DNA from: an uncultured Bacilli bacterium
GTDB lineage: Bacteria; Bacillota_I; Bacilli_A; RF39; UBA660
Reading direction: 5' to 3'
Assembly (NCBI GenBank): GCA_934162195.1
Contig: CAKPHO010000002.1
Coordinates: 38,509-102,508 of the forward strand
DNA length: 64,000 nucleotides
This document shows positions 15,503 to 24,624 of this stretch, one piece after another. How positions within the stretch are numbered: position 1 is the first letter of the stretch; each line of letters begins with the position of its first letter. The position numbers and the translations under genes are program-made. The notes beneath the pieces were generated by a model, which was not told the origin of the DNA, searched no databases, and saw nothing but the letters and a program-made list of their open reading frames with translations.

Positions 15503-16228
15503 ATGATTTATACATCGACAGATAATAAAAAAATTAAAGAATTAAAAAAATTAAATATTAAAAAATATCGTGATCAAAGTAATTTATTTTTAGTAGAGGG
15601 AGAACATCTTGTTTTAGAAGCTTATAAAAAAGGATTGTTAGAAGAACTTTTTTTAGAAGAAAATGCTGTATTAGATTTAGATGTAAAGACATCATATTTA
15701 TCTCGTAATGTAATTAAATTTATAAGTGAATTAGATAATCCAAGTAATATAATAGGATTGTGTAAAAAAGTAGAAAAAAAAGAAATTGGAAATAAAATAT
15801 TAGTTTTAGATAATATACAAGACCCCGGCAACTTTGGAACAATTATTAGAAGTGCGGTTGCGTTTAACATTGATACTATTATTGTTAGTAATAATACGGT
15901 TGATCTTTATAATTCCAAAGTTATTAGGGCAAGTCAGGGAATGCTTTTTAATATAAACGTAATAAAAAAAGATTTAGCTGTTTTTATACCAGAATTAAAA
16001 AATAATGGTTATCAAATATATGCAACAAAGGTAAATGGTGGTAAAAGTTTAAAAACTATTGAAAAGATGGAAAAATTTGCTATAATAATGGGTAATGAAG
16101 GCGCAGGGGTTAGTGATAATTTAATAGATTTAGCAGATGAGTATTTATATATTGATATGAATACTAATTGTGAAAGTCTAAATGTTGCTGTTGCAACAAG
16201 TATTATTTTATATGAATTAGATAAGTAG
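15503..16228 (+). CDS. TrmH/SpoU-family RNA 2'-O-methyltransferase
   Basis: This 241-aa SPOUT enzyme shows an N-terminal substrate-binding region (NLFLVEGEHLVLEAYKKG) and the three SpoU motifs: LVLDNIQDPGNFGTIIRSA, IIMGNEGAGVSD and ESLNVAVATSIILYEL. Family members methylate 23S rRNA (RlmB, TsnR types) or tRNA; I cannot say which nucleotide. The start at ATG 15503 follows AAGAAGGAGGGATAAT. It precedes rimM by 7 bp, fitting an RNA-maturation operon with trmD. Confidence 0.92.
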   Translation: MIYTSTDNKKIKELKKLNIKKYRDQSNLFLVEGEHLVLEAYKKGLLEELFLEENAVLDLDVKTSYLSRNVIKFISELDNPSNIIGLCKKVEKKEIGNKILVLDNIQDPGNFGTIIRSAVAFNIDTIIVSNNTVDLYNSKVIRASQGMLFNINVIKKDLAVFIPELKNNGYQIYATKVNGGKSLKTIEKMEKFAIIMGNEGAGVSDNLIDLADEYLYIDMNTNCESLNVAVATSIILYELDK

Positions 16229-16235
16229 GTGGATT

Positions 16236-16730
16236 ATGAAAGAAGTATATATTGGTAGAATAGTAAATACTCATGGAATAAAAGGAGAATTAAGAATTAT
16301 ATCTGATTTTCAATATAAAGAAGAGGTATTTAAACCAAATTTTATACTTTATGTAGGAAAAAAAAGAGAACCTCTTACTATAGTTTCTTGTCGAAAACAT
16401 AAAAATTATGATATGGTACAATTTGCTGATATTAATGATATAAATGAAGCCTTACCATATAAAGGTGAAGAGGTTTATATAAATAGGGATGATCTTAATA
16501 TTGATGGATATGTTAATGAAGATCTTATTGGATTAGAAGTTTACAGTAATGATAAATATGTGGGGGTACTTATCAATATAATCAATAATGGAGCTCATGA
16601 AATATTAGTTATAGATAAAAATGGAGTTAATAATTTAGTTCCTTTTGTAGATGAATTCATAAATAAAATAGATATTAATAATAAAAAAATATATATTAAT
16701 GAAATAGAGGGATTAATAAATGAAGATTGA
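16236..16730 (+). CDS. rimM: 16S rRNA processing protein RimM
   Basis: This 164-aa protein has the N-terminal RimM domain (IGRIVNTHGIKGELRI) and the C-terminal PRC-barrel (LIGLEVYSNDKYVGVL ... LVPFVDEFI). It assists 30S head maturation. It overlaps trmD by 11 bp, the standard rimM-trmD pairing. Confidence 0.95.
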   Translation: MKEVYIGRIVNTHGIKGELRIISDFQYKEEVFKPNFILYVGKKREPLTIVSCRKHKNYDMVQFADINDINEALPYKGEEVYINRDDLNIDGYVNEDLIGLEVYSNDKYVGVLINIINNGAHEILVIDKNGVNNLVPFVDEFINKIDINNKKIYINEIEGLINED

Positions 16731-17388
16731 TATTTTAACACTATTTCCAAATATGTTTACAGGTTTTTTAACTGAATCAATTATTAAAAGAGCAATAGAA
16801 AATAATAAAGTAGAAATAAATATACATGATATTAGAAATTATTCTAAAGATCCACACAAAAAAGTAGATGATTATGGGTTTGGCGGGGGAGATGGAATGG
16901 TTCTTATGCCTCAACCTATATTTGATGCAGTAAACAGTTTAAAAAATGAGGATTCACATGTTATTTTGCTTACACCTCAAGGTACTCCATATCATCAAAG
17001 TAAAGCGCACCAACTATTAAATTATAAGCATATAATTATGGTATGTGGACATTATGAAGGTTTTGATGAAAGAATTAGAACTTTAGCAGATGAAGAAATA
17101 AGTATTGGAGATTTTGTCCTTACCGGTGGAGAACTACCAAGTATGGTTATAAGTGATAGTATAATTAGACTTTTGAATGGTGTTATAAAAGAAGGATCAC
17201 ATCAAAATGATTCTTTTGAAAATGGATTACTTGATTATCCTGTTTATACTCATCCTGTAGATTACGAGGGAATGAAAGTCCCCGAAGTATTATTATCTGG
17301 ACATCATGAAAACATTAGAAAATGGCGTTATGAGGAACAGATAAAAAGAACAAAAGAAAGAAGACCAGAATTATTAGAAAAGAGTTGA
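16720..17388 (+). CDS. trmD: tRNA (guanine37-N1)-methyltransferase
   Basis: This 222-aa SPOUT methyltransferase makes m1G37. Conserved segments are the N-terminal DILTLFPNMF, DDYGFGGGDGMV, MVCGHYEGFDERI, the trefoil-knot SIGDFVLTGGELPSM and the C-terminal LSGHHENIRKWR. It is slightly shorter than the 240-250 aa of many TrmD proteins because the tail is short. It ends in TGA, which supports the standard stop code here. rplS, often next, is replaced by an unknown gene. Confidence 0.97.
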   Translation: MKIDILTLFPNMFTGFLTESIIKRAIENNKVEINIHDIRNYSKDPHKKVDDYGFGGGDGMVLMPQPIFDAVNSLKNEDSHVILLTPQGTPYHQSKAHQLLNYKHIIMVCGHYEGFDERIRTLADEEISIGDFVLTGGELPSMVISDSIIRLLNGVIKEGSHQNDSFENGLLDYPVYTHPVDYEGMKVPEVLLSGHHENIRKWRYEEQIKRTKERRPELLEKS

Positions 17389-17392
17389 TATT

Positions 17393-17851
17393 ATGGTACA
17401 AGGGAGAACTTATAAATTACATAAAACTAGTGATAATAAAAACTTATTAGATTTAAAAGATGGAAAAATAGATGGTTTTAGATTTGCTCCAAAATATACC
17501 AATGAGTATATGGGAATGGAAGTAAATAAAATGGTAGTTATAAATCCTAGCCTTATTGAAAAAGTTTTAAAGAAAAAAATAAAAAGAAAACTAGATTTAT
17601 ATTTACAATTTATTGTTAGTGTAATTGATGATGAAGATACTGATCCATCTAACCTAAGATATGTTTTAGATGATTTAGAAAGATATCGACGTACAATTAT
17701 CAATAAATATCAACATTATTTAGATGAAAAATATATAAATCTTCTTCTTAAGAAAATTGAGGTTTTAAATAATGAATTAAAAACAAAATTAATATATATG
17801 AGAAAGTCTATTGAAAAAGAAGAAGAAAAAGAAAATAATAGAACCCGTTAG
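17393..17851 (+). CDS. Uncharacterised helical protein downstream of trmD
   Basis: This 152-aa protein is not recognised. It opens with YKLHKTSDNKNLLDLKDGKI and continues as a charged helical protein with a likely coiled-coil tail rich in K and E (SIEKEEEKENNRTR). There is no membrane segment or signal peptide. It starts 4 bp after trmD with a weak ribosome site, so it is probably translated from the trmD transcript. It ends before a strong terminator. Confidence 0.75.
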   Translation: MVQGRTYKLHKTSDNKNLLDLKDGKIDGFRFAPKYTNEYMGMEVNKMVVINPSLIEKVLKKKIKRKLDLYLQFIVSVIDDEDTDPSNLRYVLDDLERYRRTIINKYQHYLDEKYINLLLKKIEVLNNELKTKLIYMRKSIEKEEEKENNRTR

Positions 17852-17888
17852 ATTTTTCTTGGGTTGTTACACTCTTAAACATTTTTAT

Positions 17889-17926
17889 AAAAATCATGAA
17901 ATTTAAAAATTTTATGATTTTTTTTT
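17889..17926 (+). terminator. Terminator of the rimM-trmD unit
   Basis: The stem AAAAATCAT/ATGATTTTT has an AT-rich inner extension and is followed by T-rich sequence. A smaller hairpin AACCC/GGGTT precedes it at about 17840-17865. Confidence 0.8.
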
Positions 17927-17983
17927 AAAATAAAAAGGATATATGATAATTTTGTGGAATATTAGAAGTGAAAGGAGGAAAAA

Positions 17984-18655
17984 ATGAAAAGTATTTTAAA
18001 TTTCATCAAAAAATATAAATATTTAATATTAAGTGGATTTATTATTTTAATTATGTTAGTAGGGGGTATGATGATATATATTTTTAAAGAATCTGAATCA
18101 AAAGAAATAGTTAATGAAGATAGTATTAATGTAATAGAAGAAGTACATGCCATAGAAGAAGATGATGATGTAAAAGAAGAAACTATTACAATTGATATTA
18201 AAGGTGAAGTAAATAAACCTGGAGTATATGTTTTACCAATGGGTTCTAGGGTAATAGATGCTATAAAAATAAGTGGTGGAACAACAAATAAAGCAGATAC
18301 TTCAATGTTAAACTTAAGTAAGGTTCTTGCTGATGAAAATGTTATTATTGTTTATAATAAATATAACCAACAATCTATTAAATATGTAGAAAAAGAATGT
18401 AATTGTGATGCTTGTATTAATAACAGTAATGTTTCTTCTAATAGCAGTAAAGGTAGTACAAACAAAAAAATTTCTATTAATAAGGCTACTAAAGAAGAAC
18501 TTATGAATTTAAGTGGTATTGGGGAAAGTAGAGCTATCGATATTATTAATTATCGTAATGAAAATGGTTCGTTTAAGAGTGTTGAAGATTTAAAAAAAGT
18601 AAGCGGTATTGGAGATAAACTATTTGAAAAAATCAAAAATCAAATTATTATTTAG
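17984..18655 (+). CDS. comEA: Competence DNA receptor ComEA
   Basis: This 223-aa protein has an N-terminal membrane anchor (about 14-36), an acidic linker, an SLBB domain (IDIKGEVNKPGVYVLPMG, about 67-84), a Cys-rich and Ser-rich spacer (CNCDACINNSN) and a C-terminal helix-hairpin-helix pair (SINKATKEELMNLSGIGESR to KKVSGIGDKLFEKI) that binds double-stranded DNA. This is the standard ComEA layout for DNA uptake across the envelope. The ATG follows AAAGGAGGAAAAA. comEC overlaps its 3' end. Confidence 0.93.
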   Translation: MKSILNFIKKYKYLILSGFIILIMLVGGMMIYIFKESESKEIVNEDSINVIEEVHAIEEDDDVKEETITIDIKGEVNKPGVYVLPMGSRVIDAIKISGGTTNKADTSMLNLSKVLADENVIIVYNKYNQQSIKYVEKECNCDACINNSNVSSNSSKGSTNKKISINKATKEELMNLSGIGESRAIDIINYRNENGSFKSVEDLKKVSGIGDKLFEKIKNQIII

Positions 18656-20630
18656 TTTTTTAATTATTTGTTGCTTTATTTATTGTTACTGGTACTTAAA
18701 TAGTTATCACAAATCAAAGTATGATATTAAAGAAAGTGAATTTATTATTAAGGTTACAAAAATTAATTATAAAGATGATAGGATAGTAATTGAAGGAAAA
18801 GGAAAAGAAAAGTTGCTTATTAATTATAAAGGCGATTTTAAATATGAATTAGGTGATAAAATAATAGTTCATGGAGTATTAAATGAACCATCAGTAAATA
18901 CTAACTTTAATTTATTTAACTATAAAGAATATTTATTAAGTAAGAAAATATATTATATTTTAAATGCTGAAGAAGTGAAACTTTTGGAAAAGAACAAAAA
19001 TATTTTTTATAAAATAAAAAATAAGATAATAAATAAATTAAATGGAAATATTTATTTAAATGGTTTTATATTAGGTGATAACAGTTATATAGATGAAGAA
19101 GTAAAAAAGTCGTATCAACTAAATGGTATTAGTCATTTGTTTTCAGTATCGGGTATGCATGTAGGTTTTATTGTTTTTATATTAACAGCTATTTTTAAGA
19201 AGTTTAAATGGTATGAAATTTTTCTTATTTTAGGATTATTATTTTACTCTTTCTTAACTAATTTTTTACCATCGATTATGAGATCAGTGATATTTTTCTG
19301 CTTATGTTTAATTAAAAAAAAGAGAAAATGGGAAATTAGTACATTTTATTTGTTTTTGATTATGACCGTATTCTTTCTTTTTTATAATCCATTTTATATT
19401 TATAATATAGGATTTGTTTATAGTTTTGTAATATCAGGTTCTTTAATATATTTTAGTGATAAGTTAAAAGAAAAAAACTATTTTAAAAGTTTATTTAAAA
19501 TATCTCTTTTTTCTTTTTTATTTAGTTTTCCAATAACAATGTATAATAACTTTTCTATTAATCTTTTAAGCCCTATATTAAATTTATTTTTTGTTCCCTT
19601 TGTATCCTTAATTATATTTCCATTATCATTTATTATTTTCTTTTTATCTTTACTAAATACATTATTTTTGTTTTTAATAAATATTTTAGAACAAATAAGT
19701 TTATTTTGTTCTAAAATTACTGTATTTAATTTAACATTTGCCAAACCATCTATTTTATTTTTACTAGTTTATTATATAATTATTGTTTTTTCTATTAAAA
19801 ATAAAAAAGGTTTTATCGTTTTATTTATATTTGCAGTTATTCATTATAACATTCATTTTTTTAAAGTATCACCAGCAGTAACAATGTTAGATGTTGGACA
19901 AGGTGATTCATTGTTATTAGAATTGCCTTTTAATAAGGGAAATATGTTGATAGATACAGGAGGAAAGTTATTTAATGAATCTAATAACATTAGTAACAAT
20001 GTAATTATTCCATATTTAAAATCAATAGGTATAAACAAGATAGATTATTTAATAACTACACATGGTGATTATGATCATATGGGGGAAAGCATTAATTTGA
20101 TAGGAAATTTTAAAATAGATAAAGTTATATTTAATTGTGGTAATTATAATGATCTAGAAAACAAATTAATTAGTATTTTAGATGATAAAAAAATGAAATA
20201 TTATTCATGCATTAAAGAATTGGATTTAAATAAATATAAACTGAAATTTTTAAATACAAGAGAATACGATAACGAAAATGATAATTCTAATGTCATTTAT
20301 ATTGAATTAAATGGTTATAAATTTTTATTTATGGGTGATGCAGGAATTTACAAAGAAAAAGATATATTAGAAAAATACAATTTGACTAACATTGATTTTT
20401 TTAAAGTAGGACATCACGGTTCTAATACATCATCGAGTGAGGATTTTATAAATAGAATAAATCCTAAATATTCATTAATTAGTGTAGGTAAAAACAATAG
20501 ATATGGTCATCCAAAAGAAACAGTCTTGAGCATTTTGCATAATTCTAAAATTTATAGGACTGATTTAGACGGAAGTATTAAAATAAAACTAAACAATAAT
20601 GGGTATGAGATAAAAACTTGTGATTCATAG
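18624..20630 (+). CDS. comEC: Competence membrane channel ComEC
   Basis: This 668-aa protein (from TTG 18624, with GGAG 9 nt upstream; TTG 18609 is an alternative) forms the transformation DNA channel. It has an N-terminal OB-like soluble region after the first two hydrophobic stretches, the competence-domain signature ISHLFSVSGMHVGFIVFI, many transmembrane helices (about 190-400) and a C-terminal metallo-beta-lactamase-like domain with LDVGQGDSLLLELP, THGDYDHMGE and GHHGSNTSSSEDF. All key histidines and aspartates of the HxDxDH motif are present. It overlaps comEA, so translation is probably coupled. Confidence 0.92.
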   Translation: MKKSKIKLLFSFLIICCFIYCYWYLNSYHKSKYDIKESEFIIKVTKINYKDDRIVIEGKGKEKLLINYKGDFKYELGDKIIVHGVLNEPSVNTNFNLFNYKEYLLSKKIYYILNAEEVKLLEKNKNIFYKIKNKIINKLNGNIYLNGFILGDNSYIDEEVKKSYQLNGISHLFSVSGMHVGFIVFILTAIFKKFKWYEIFLILGLLFYSFLTNFLPSIMRSVIFFCLCLIKKKRKWEISTFYLFLIMTVFFLFYNPFYIYNIGFVYSFVISGSLIYFSDKLKEKNYFKSLFKISLFSFLFSFPITMYNNFSINLLSPILNLFFVPFVSLIIFPLSFIIFFLSLLNTLFLFLINILEQISLFCSKITVFNLTFAKPSILFLLVYYIIIVFSIKNKKGFIVLFIFAVIHYNIHFFKVSPAVTMLDVGQGDSLLLELPFNKGNMLIDTGGKLFNESNNISNNVIIPYLKSIGINKIDYLITTHGDYDHMGESINLIGNFKIDKVIFNCGNYNDLENKLISILDDKKMKYYSCIKELDLNKYKLKFLNTREYDNENDNSNVIYIELNGYKFLFMGDAGIYKEKDILEKYNLTNIDFFKVGHHGSNTSSSEDFINRINPKYSLISVGKNNRYGHPKETVLSILHNSKIYRTDLDGSIKIKLNNNGYEIKTCDS

Positions 20631-20641
20631 GAAGGAGAGAG

Positions 20642-21365
20642 ATGATGAATTATTACAATGAAATAAAAAATAGAATAATAGATAATGAGGTATATTGTAA
20701 GGTTAAGGATAATTCAAAAGAAAGAAATACTGTTATTACTTATTTTGAAATTGGTAGATTGTTAAATGAGGCAGGTGGAAAGTATGGTGATAATGTTATT
20801 GATAAGTATTCTGAAAAATTAATTATAGAGGTTGGTACAAAATACAATAGAAGAACCTTATTTAGGATGAAACAATTTTTTCTTTTGTTTAATGATCAAA
20901 AAGTGTCGCCACTGGCGACACAATTAACATGGAGCCATTATTCTGAACTGTTATCCATAAAAAATAGAAATAAATTAATATATTATATAAATCTTACTAT
21001 AGAAAATAATCTTTCAAAAAGGCAATTAAGAGAAAAAATCAAAAATAATGAATATGAAAGATTGCCGTTGGAAACGAAAAGTAAGCTAATTAATAGCGAA
21101 AAAATTGAAATTAGCGACTTGGTTCCTAATCCTATATTAATCCAAAATAAAAGCGGTATAGAAATTGTTACAGAAAAAGTATTGCATAGTTTAATATTAG
21201 AGAATATAGAAGAATTTATGAAAGAACTTGGTAATTCATTCAGCTTCATAGGTAGTGAATATAAGATTAAAAACGGGAATATTAATATGTAAAAAAGAAA
21301 ATAGATTTGTAATAGAATATTGTTCAGATGAACGAATTACAGTAAGAGAATACGAATTTGTATGA
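20642..21365 (+). pseudogene. DUF1016/YhcG-type nuclease gene with the nuclease domain deleted
   Basis: The 216-aa frame 20642-21292 matches the N-terminal helical domain of DUF1016 (YhcG-like) proteins: NTVITYFEIGRLLNEA, KYGDNVIDKYSEKL, FRMKQFFLLF, QLTWSHYSELLSIK. It ends at the start of the PD-(D/E)XK nuclease domain (SFSFIGSEYKIK). After the stop, an in-frame stretch to 21365 reads RFVIEYCSDERITVREYEFV, the normal C-terminal tail of the family. The catalytic middle is therefore missing by internal deletion. The N-terminal part has a good ribosome site (AAGGAGAGAG) and may still be expressed. Confidence 0.75.
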
Positions 21366-21395
21366 TATAATTGATACATAATAGGAGATGAAATT

Positions 21396-22025
21396 ATGGC
21401 TTCAGCAGTAATTCATTTAGCAGTAGCTAATGAAATAAACAAAAAACTAAATAGAGATAAAAGTAAACTATTGATTGGATCAATCGCTCCAGATATATCT
21501 AAGCTGATAGGAGAAGATAAAAGTATAAGTCACTTTATAAAAGAAAAGGAAAACAATATTCCTGATATAGAAACCTTTGTAAAGAAATACAGAAATAATT
21601 TGAATGATGATTTTGTTATGGGATATTTTATACATTTATATACTGATTATTTGTGGTTTAAATATTTTATTACTGAATTTTATAATAAACCAATGATCAC
21701 TAGATTAGATGGAACATCAGTTGAATGTGATGAAGAATTGTTAAGTTTTTATATTTATAATGACTATACAGATTTAAATATTAAGTTGCTTGATGAATAT
21801 AATATGGATTTAAAAATTTTTTATAATGATTTACCATATTTAAACAATATTATAGAAGAAATTCCAATGTCAAAGTTACAATTAATAGTTGATTACATGG
21901 GAATAATAATCAAAAACAGCAGTAAAAAGAAGAATTATGTTTTCAATATAAAAAATGTAGAAATGTTTATTAAAACTAGTACTGAATTGATTTTATCAAA
22001 AATAAATAATGGAACTATCAAGTAG
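21396..22025 (+). CDS. Zinc-dependent phospholipase C family protein (PF00882-like)
   Basis: This 209-aa protein resembles the zinc-dependent phospholipase C/S1-P1 fold group: ASAVIHLAVANEINKKL, LLIGSIAPDI, ISHFI and DDFVMGYFIHLYTDYLWFK, giving the expected His/Asp metal ligands (H7, D49, H66 and H97/D101 approximately). There is no signal peptide, so it is probably cytosolic, as in many gut Bacillota homologues whose role is unknown. It has its own start region (ATAGGAGATGAAATT) and a terminator. Confidence 0.75.
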   Translation: MASAVIHLAVANEINKKLNRDKSKLLIGSIAPDISKLIGEDKSISHFIKEKENNIPDIETFVKKYRNNLNDDFVMGYFIHLYTDYLWFKYFITEFYNKPMITRLDGTSVECDEELLSFYIYNDYTDLNIKLLDEYNMDLKIFYNDLPYLNNIIEEIPMSKLQLIVDYMGIIIKNSSKKKNYVFNIKNVEMFIKTSTELILSKINNGTIK

Positions 22026-22036
22026 ATAGTTTTTTA
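22013..22036 (+). terminator. Terminator of the phospholipase C-like gene
   Basis: The stem AACTATC/GATAGTT is followed by T5; the stop codon lies in the loop. Confidence 0.75.
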
Positions 22037-22141
22037 TTTACACATAATAAAAAAATAAGAATATACTATTAATGAGTAAAAAATTTATGAATATCTTTTG
22101 CAAAATATGGATATATTAAAAGTAGATTGTTAAAAGTTGGT

Positions 22142-22159
22142 ACGCTAACGTGTTAGCGT
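22142..22159. repeat. Perfect palindrome in an intergenic gap
   Basis: ACGCTAAC-GT-GTTAGCGT. The 2-bp centre is too tight for a stable RNA loop, and it is followed by TTTTATATATAG. It could be a protein-binding operator or a weak terminator. No gene is close downstream on the plus strand. Confidence 0.4.
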
Positions 22160-22185
22160 TTTATATATAGATGGGTAAAAACCCT

Positions 22186-22214
22186 AAAAAAAATCAGATA
22201 TTCTGGTTTTTTTT
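22186..22214. terminator. Terminator of the DUF6512 gene (works mainly on the minus strand)
   Basis: AAAAAATCAGA/TCTGGTTTTTT with one G-U pair. It has T tracts on both strands and adjoins the stop codon of the minus-strand gene. Confidence 0.7.
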
Positions 22215-22752
22215 ATTTGATTAAATAATTATTTATTCCATATTTTTCATTTAATGAATCTAAAAAGAAATCATTATGAAGAGGATAATATGTGAAATAT
22301 GCAAATAAAATTATGAATAAAATAGTAAAGCCAAATGATAGATAGTTTAATACTTTATTATTTTGAGATGAAAGAATATAATAACTAGTTATTTGTGATA
22401 TACATATCGAGATTAATAAAACAATTAATGTGATTATCATATTTTCTCCAATCTGATAGTATATTGGCAACCAAATGATTAAAAATGATATTATAGAAAT
22501 AATAGAACTTAAAAATAGAGAACTAAAAAAGTTATTAAACTTAATATTTTTCTTTCTTAAAAAAATATATAAAATAATTCCATCTATCAAGAAGGCAGTA
22601 TAAATCATCTTCATATGTTCAAATATACTTTCATTGACAGGAAAAAAGATTGCAAATAAATCAATAGGTATAATTTTATATACAAAATGAGTAAAAAATG
22701 ATAATCCAAAAATTATTAAAATATTAAATTTTAAAATCTTTTTTAAGCCCAT
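22213..22752 (-). CDS. DUF6512-type integral membrane protein
   Basis: This 179-aa protein has about five hydrophobic segments and the conserved early motif FFPVNESIFEHMKM (about 37-50), characteristic of the DUF6512 membrane family of Bacillota. The function is unknown. I choose the ATG at 22752 because AGGAAGTGATAAAA lies at a proper distance; the GTG at 22761 is too close to the ribosome site. It is divergent from dnaG. Confidence 0.75.
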   Translation of the reverse strand: MGLKKILKFNILIIFGLSFFTHFVYKIIPIDLFAIFFPVNESIFEHMKMIYTAFLIDGIILYIFLRKKNIKFNNFFSSLFLSSIISIISFLIIWLPIYYQIGENMIITLIVLLISICISQITSYYILSSQNNKVLNYLSFGFTILFIILFAYFTYYPLHNDFFLDSLNEKYGINNYLIK

Positions 22753-22869
22753 TTTTATCACTTCCTACCCAATATTATGCCTTTTTTTAAAAAAAATATA
22801 AAAAATTTCAATAAAAAAAAGGAAATTGAAAAGTTTTGTCGTATATTATAAGTAGGGAGTGTGATATAT

Positions 22870-24624
22870 ATGCCTAAATTAACAACAGAACAAATTAATG
22901 ATATTCGTAGTAGTGTTGATATAGTTGATGTAGTTTCAAAATATGTATCACTAACTCAAAGAGGAAAAAATTATTTTGGAGTTTGTCCATTTCATGATGA
23001 TCATTCTCCTAGTATGAGTGTTTCCAAAGACAAACAAATATATACTTGTTTCTCGTGTGGTGCTACAGGAAATGTTTTTAAATTTGTAATGGATTATGAA
23101 AACATATCATTTATTGAAGCTATAAAAAAAATAGCTGATATTGGTGGAATAAATGTTAAACTTGATGATTATCACTTCTCTAAAAAAAGTGTAAATAATT
23201 CTTTGTATGATATTTATGATTTAAGCTTAAAATTTTATCAGAACAATTTAAAAACTAAAGATGGTGAAAAAGCCAGAAATTATTTGTATAAAAGAAAAAT
23301 TACTGATGATATGATTAAATATTTTGAAATAGGGTATTCTTTGAAACAAAGAGGATTATTAACCAAATTGTTATTAAAAAAAGAATTTTTAGAAAACGAT
23401 ATTATAAAAAGTGGTTTAGTTATAAAAAATGAATATGGCCTAAATGATATATATTGTGACAGAATTATGTTTCCATTACATGATTTAAATGGGAAAGTAG
23501 TCGGATATAGTGGAAGAGTATATGAAGGTACTGATAGTTCAAAATATATAAATAGTAAAGAAACTGAAATATTTAAAAAAGGTGAATTGCTTTATAATTA
23601 TTATCGTGCTAAAGATGAATCTAGAAATGTAGGACAAGTTATCATTATGGAAGGATTTATGGACGTAATGAGAGCTTATTCTATAGGAGTTAAAAATGTA
23701 GTAGCTACTATGGGAACAGCGGTTACTAAAAATCAAGCATTACTTATTAAAAGAATGGCAAATGAAGTAATATTATTATTTGATGGTGATAGAGCAGGAG
23801 CCAAAGCAACGTTTTCATGTGCTAATGAACTTTCTAACATTGGAATTAATCCTAAGATAGTTAGACTGGAAGAAAACTTAGATCCTGATGAATATATTTT
23901 AAAATATGGAAAGGACAAGTTCCTTGAAAAATTAAAAAATCCTATTACTGTTATGGATTTTAAGCTTGATTATTTAAAGAAAGATAAAAATTTAAATGAT
24001 AGTAATGAAACAGCTCTTTATGTTAATGAAATATTAAATGAACTTAATACAATTTCTGATGATGTTTTAAGAGAGATAACGTTAGCAAAATTAAGTAAAG
24101 ATTCTGCTTTAGATATTGATTTTCTAAGATCTAAGCTTAATTTAGAAAAAAAACCTAAAAAGATAGAAAAGCCAAAAGAAGTTAAGAAAAATGGTTTAAC
24201 AAAATATGAAAAGGCAGAAATATATTTAGTTAATTATATGCTTAAGAGTAATGAAGTAGTAAATATATGCATGAATAAATTGTCTAATTTGCCAACTAAA
24301 AAATATCGTGATTTAGAAAGATTAATTATAACTTACTATAAAGATTATGGTTATATAAATGAAGTTGATTTTCTATCATATATTTTGGATAAAGACGACG
24401 AATATATGAATACAATAAAGGAAATTAATAAGTTAAATATTAAAGAAAACTTCACATTAGATGAAATTAATGATTATATAAATGTTGTTTTGGATTATAA
24501 TATTGAGGAAGAAAAAAAGAGGTTAACTGATTTATTACATTCAACAAACGATGGTACTAAAAGAACTGAAATAGGACAAAAATTAGTAGAATTAAAAAAG
24601 TTAAGAGGAGAAAAGTATGATTAA
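22870..24624 (+). CDS. dnaG: DNA primase
   Basis: This 584-aa primase has the CHC2 zinc finger (CPFHDDHSPSMSVSKD ... YTCFSCGATGN, about 36-64), the primase core (YSGRVYEGTDSSKYINS), the TOPRIM motifs (VIIMEGFMDVMRAYSIG and ILLFDGDRAGAKAT) and a C-terminal helicase-binding region. Start ATG 22870 follows GGGAGTGTGATAT. It overlaps rpoD by 8 bp: the classic dnaG-rpoD operon. Confidence 0.97.
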   Translation: MPKLTTEQINDIRSSVDIVDVVSKYVSLTQRGKNYFGVCPFHDDHSPSMSVSKDKQIYTCFSCGATGNVFKFVMDYENISFIEAIKKIADIGGINVKLDDYHFSKKSVNNSLYDIYDLSLKFYQNNLKTKDGEKARNYLYKRKITDDMIKYFEIGYSLKQRGLLTKLLLKKEFLENDIIKSGLVIKNEYGLNDIYCDRIMFPLHDLNGKVVGYSGRVYEGTDSSKYINSKETEIFKKGELLYNYYRAKDESRNVGQVIIMEGFMDVMRAYSIGVKNVVATMGTAVTKNQALLIKRMANEVILLFDGDRAGAKATFSCANELSNIGINPKIVRLEENLDPDEYILKYGKDKFLEKLKNPITVMDFKLDYLKKDKNLNDSNETALYVNEILNELNTISDDVLREITLAKLSKDSALDIDFLRSKLNLEKKPKKIEKPKEVKKNGLTKYEKAEIYLVNYMLKSNEVVNICMNKLSNLPTKKYRDLERLIITYYKDYGYINEVDFLSYILDKDDEYMNTIKEINKLNIKENFTLDEINDYINVVLDYNIEEEKKRLTDLLHSTNDGTKRTEIGQKLVELKKLRGEKYD

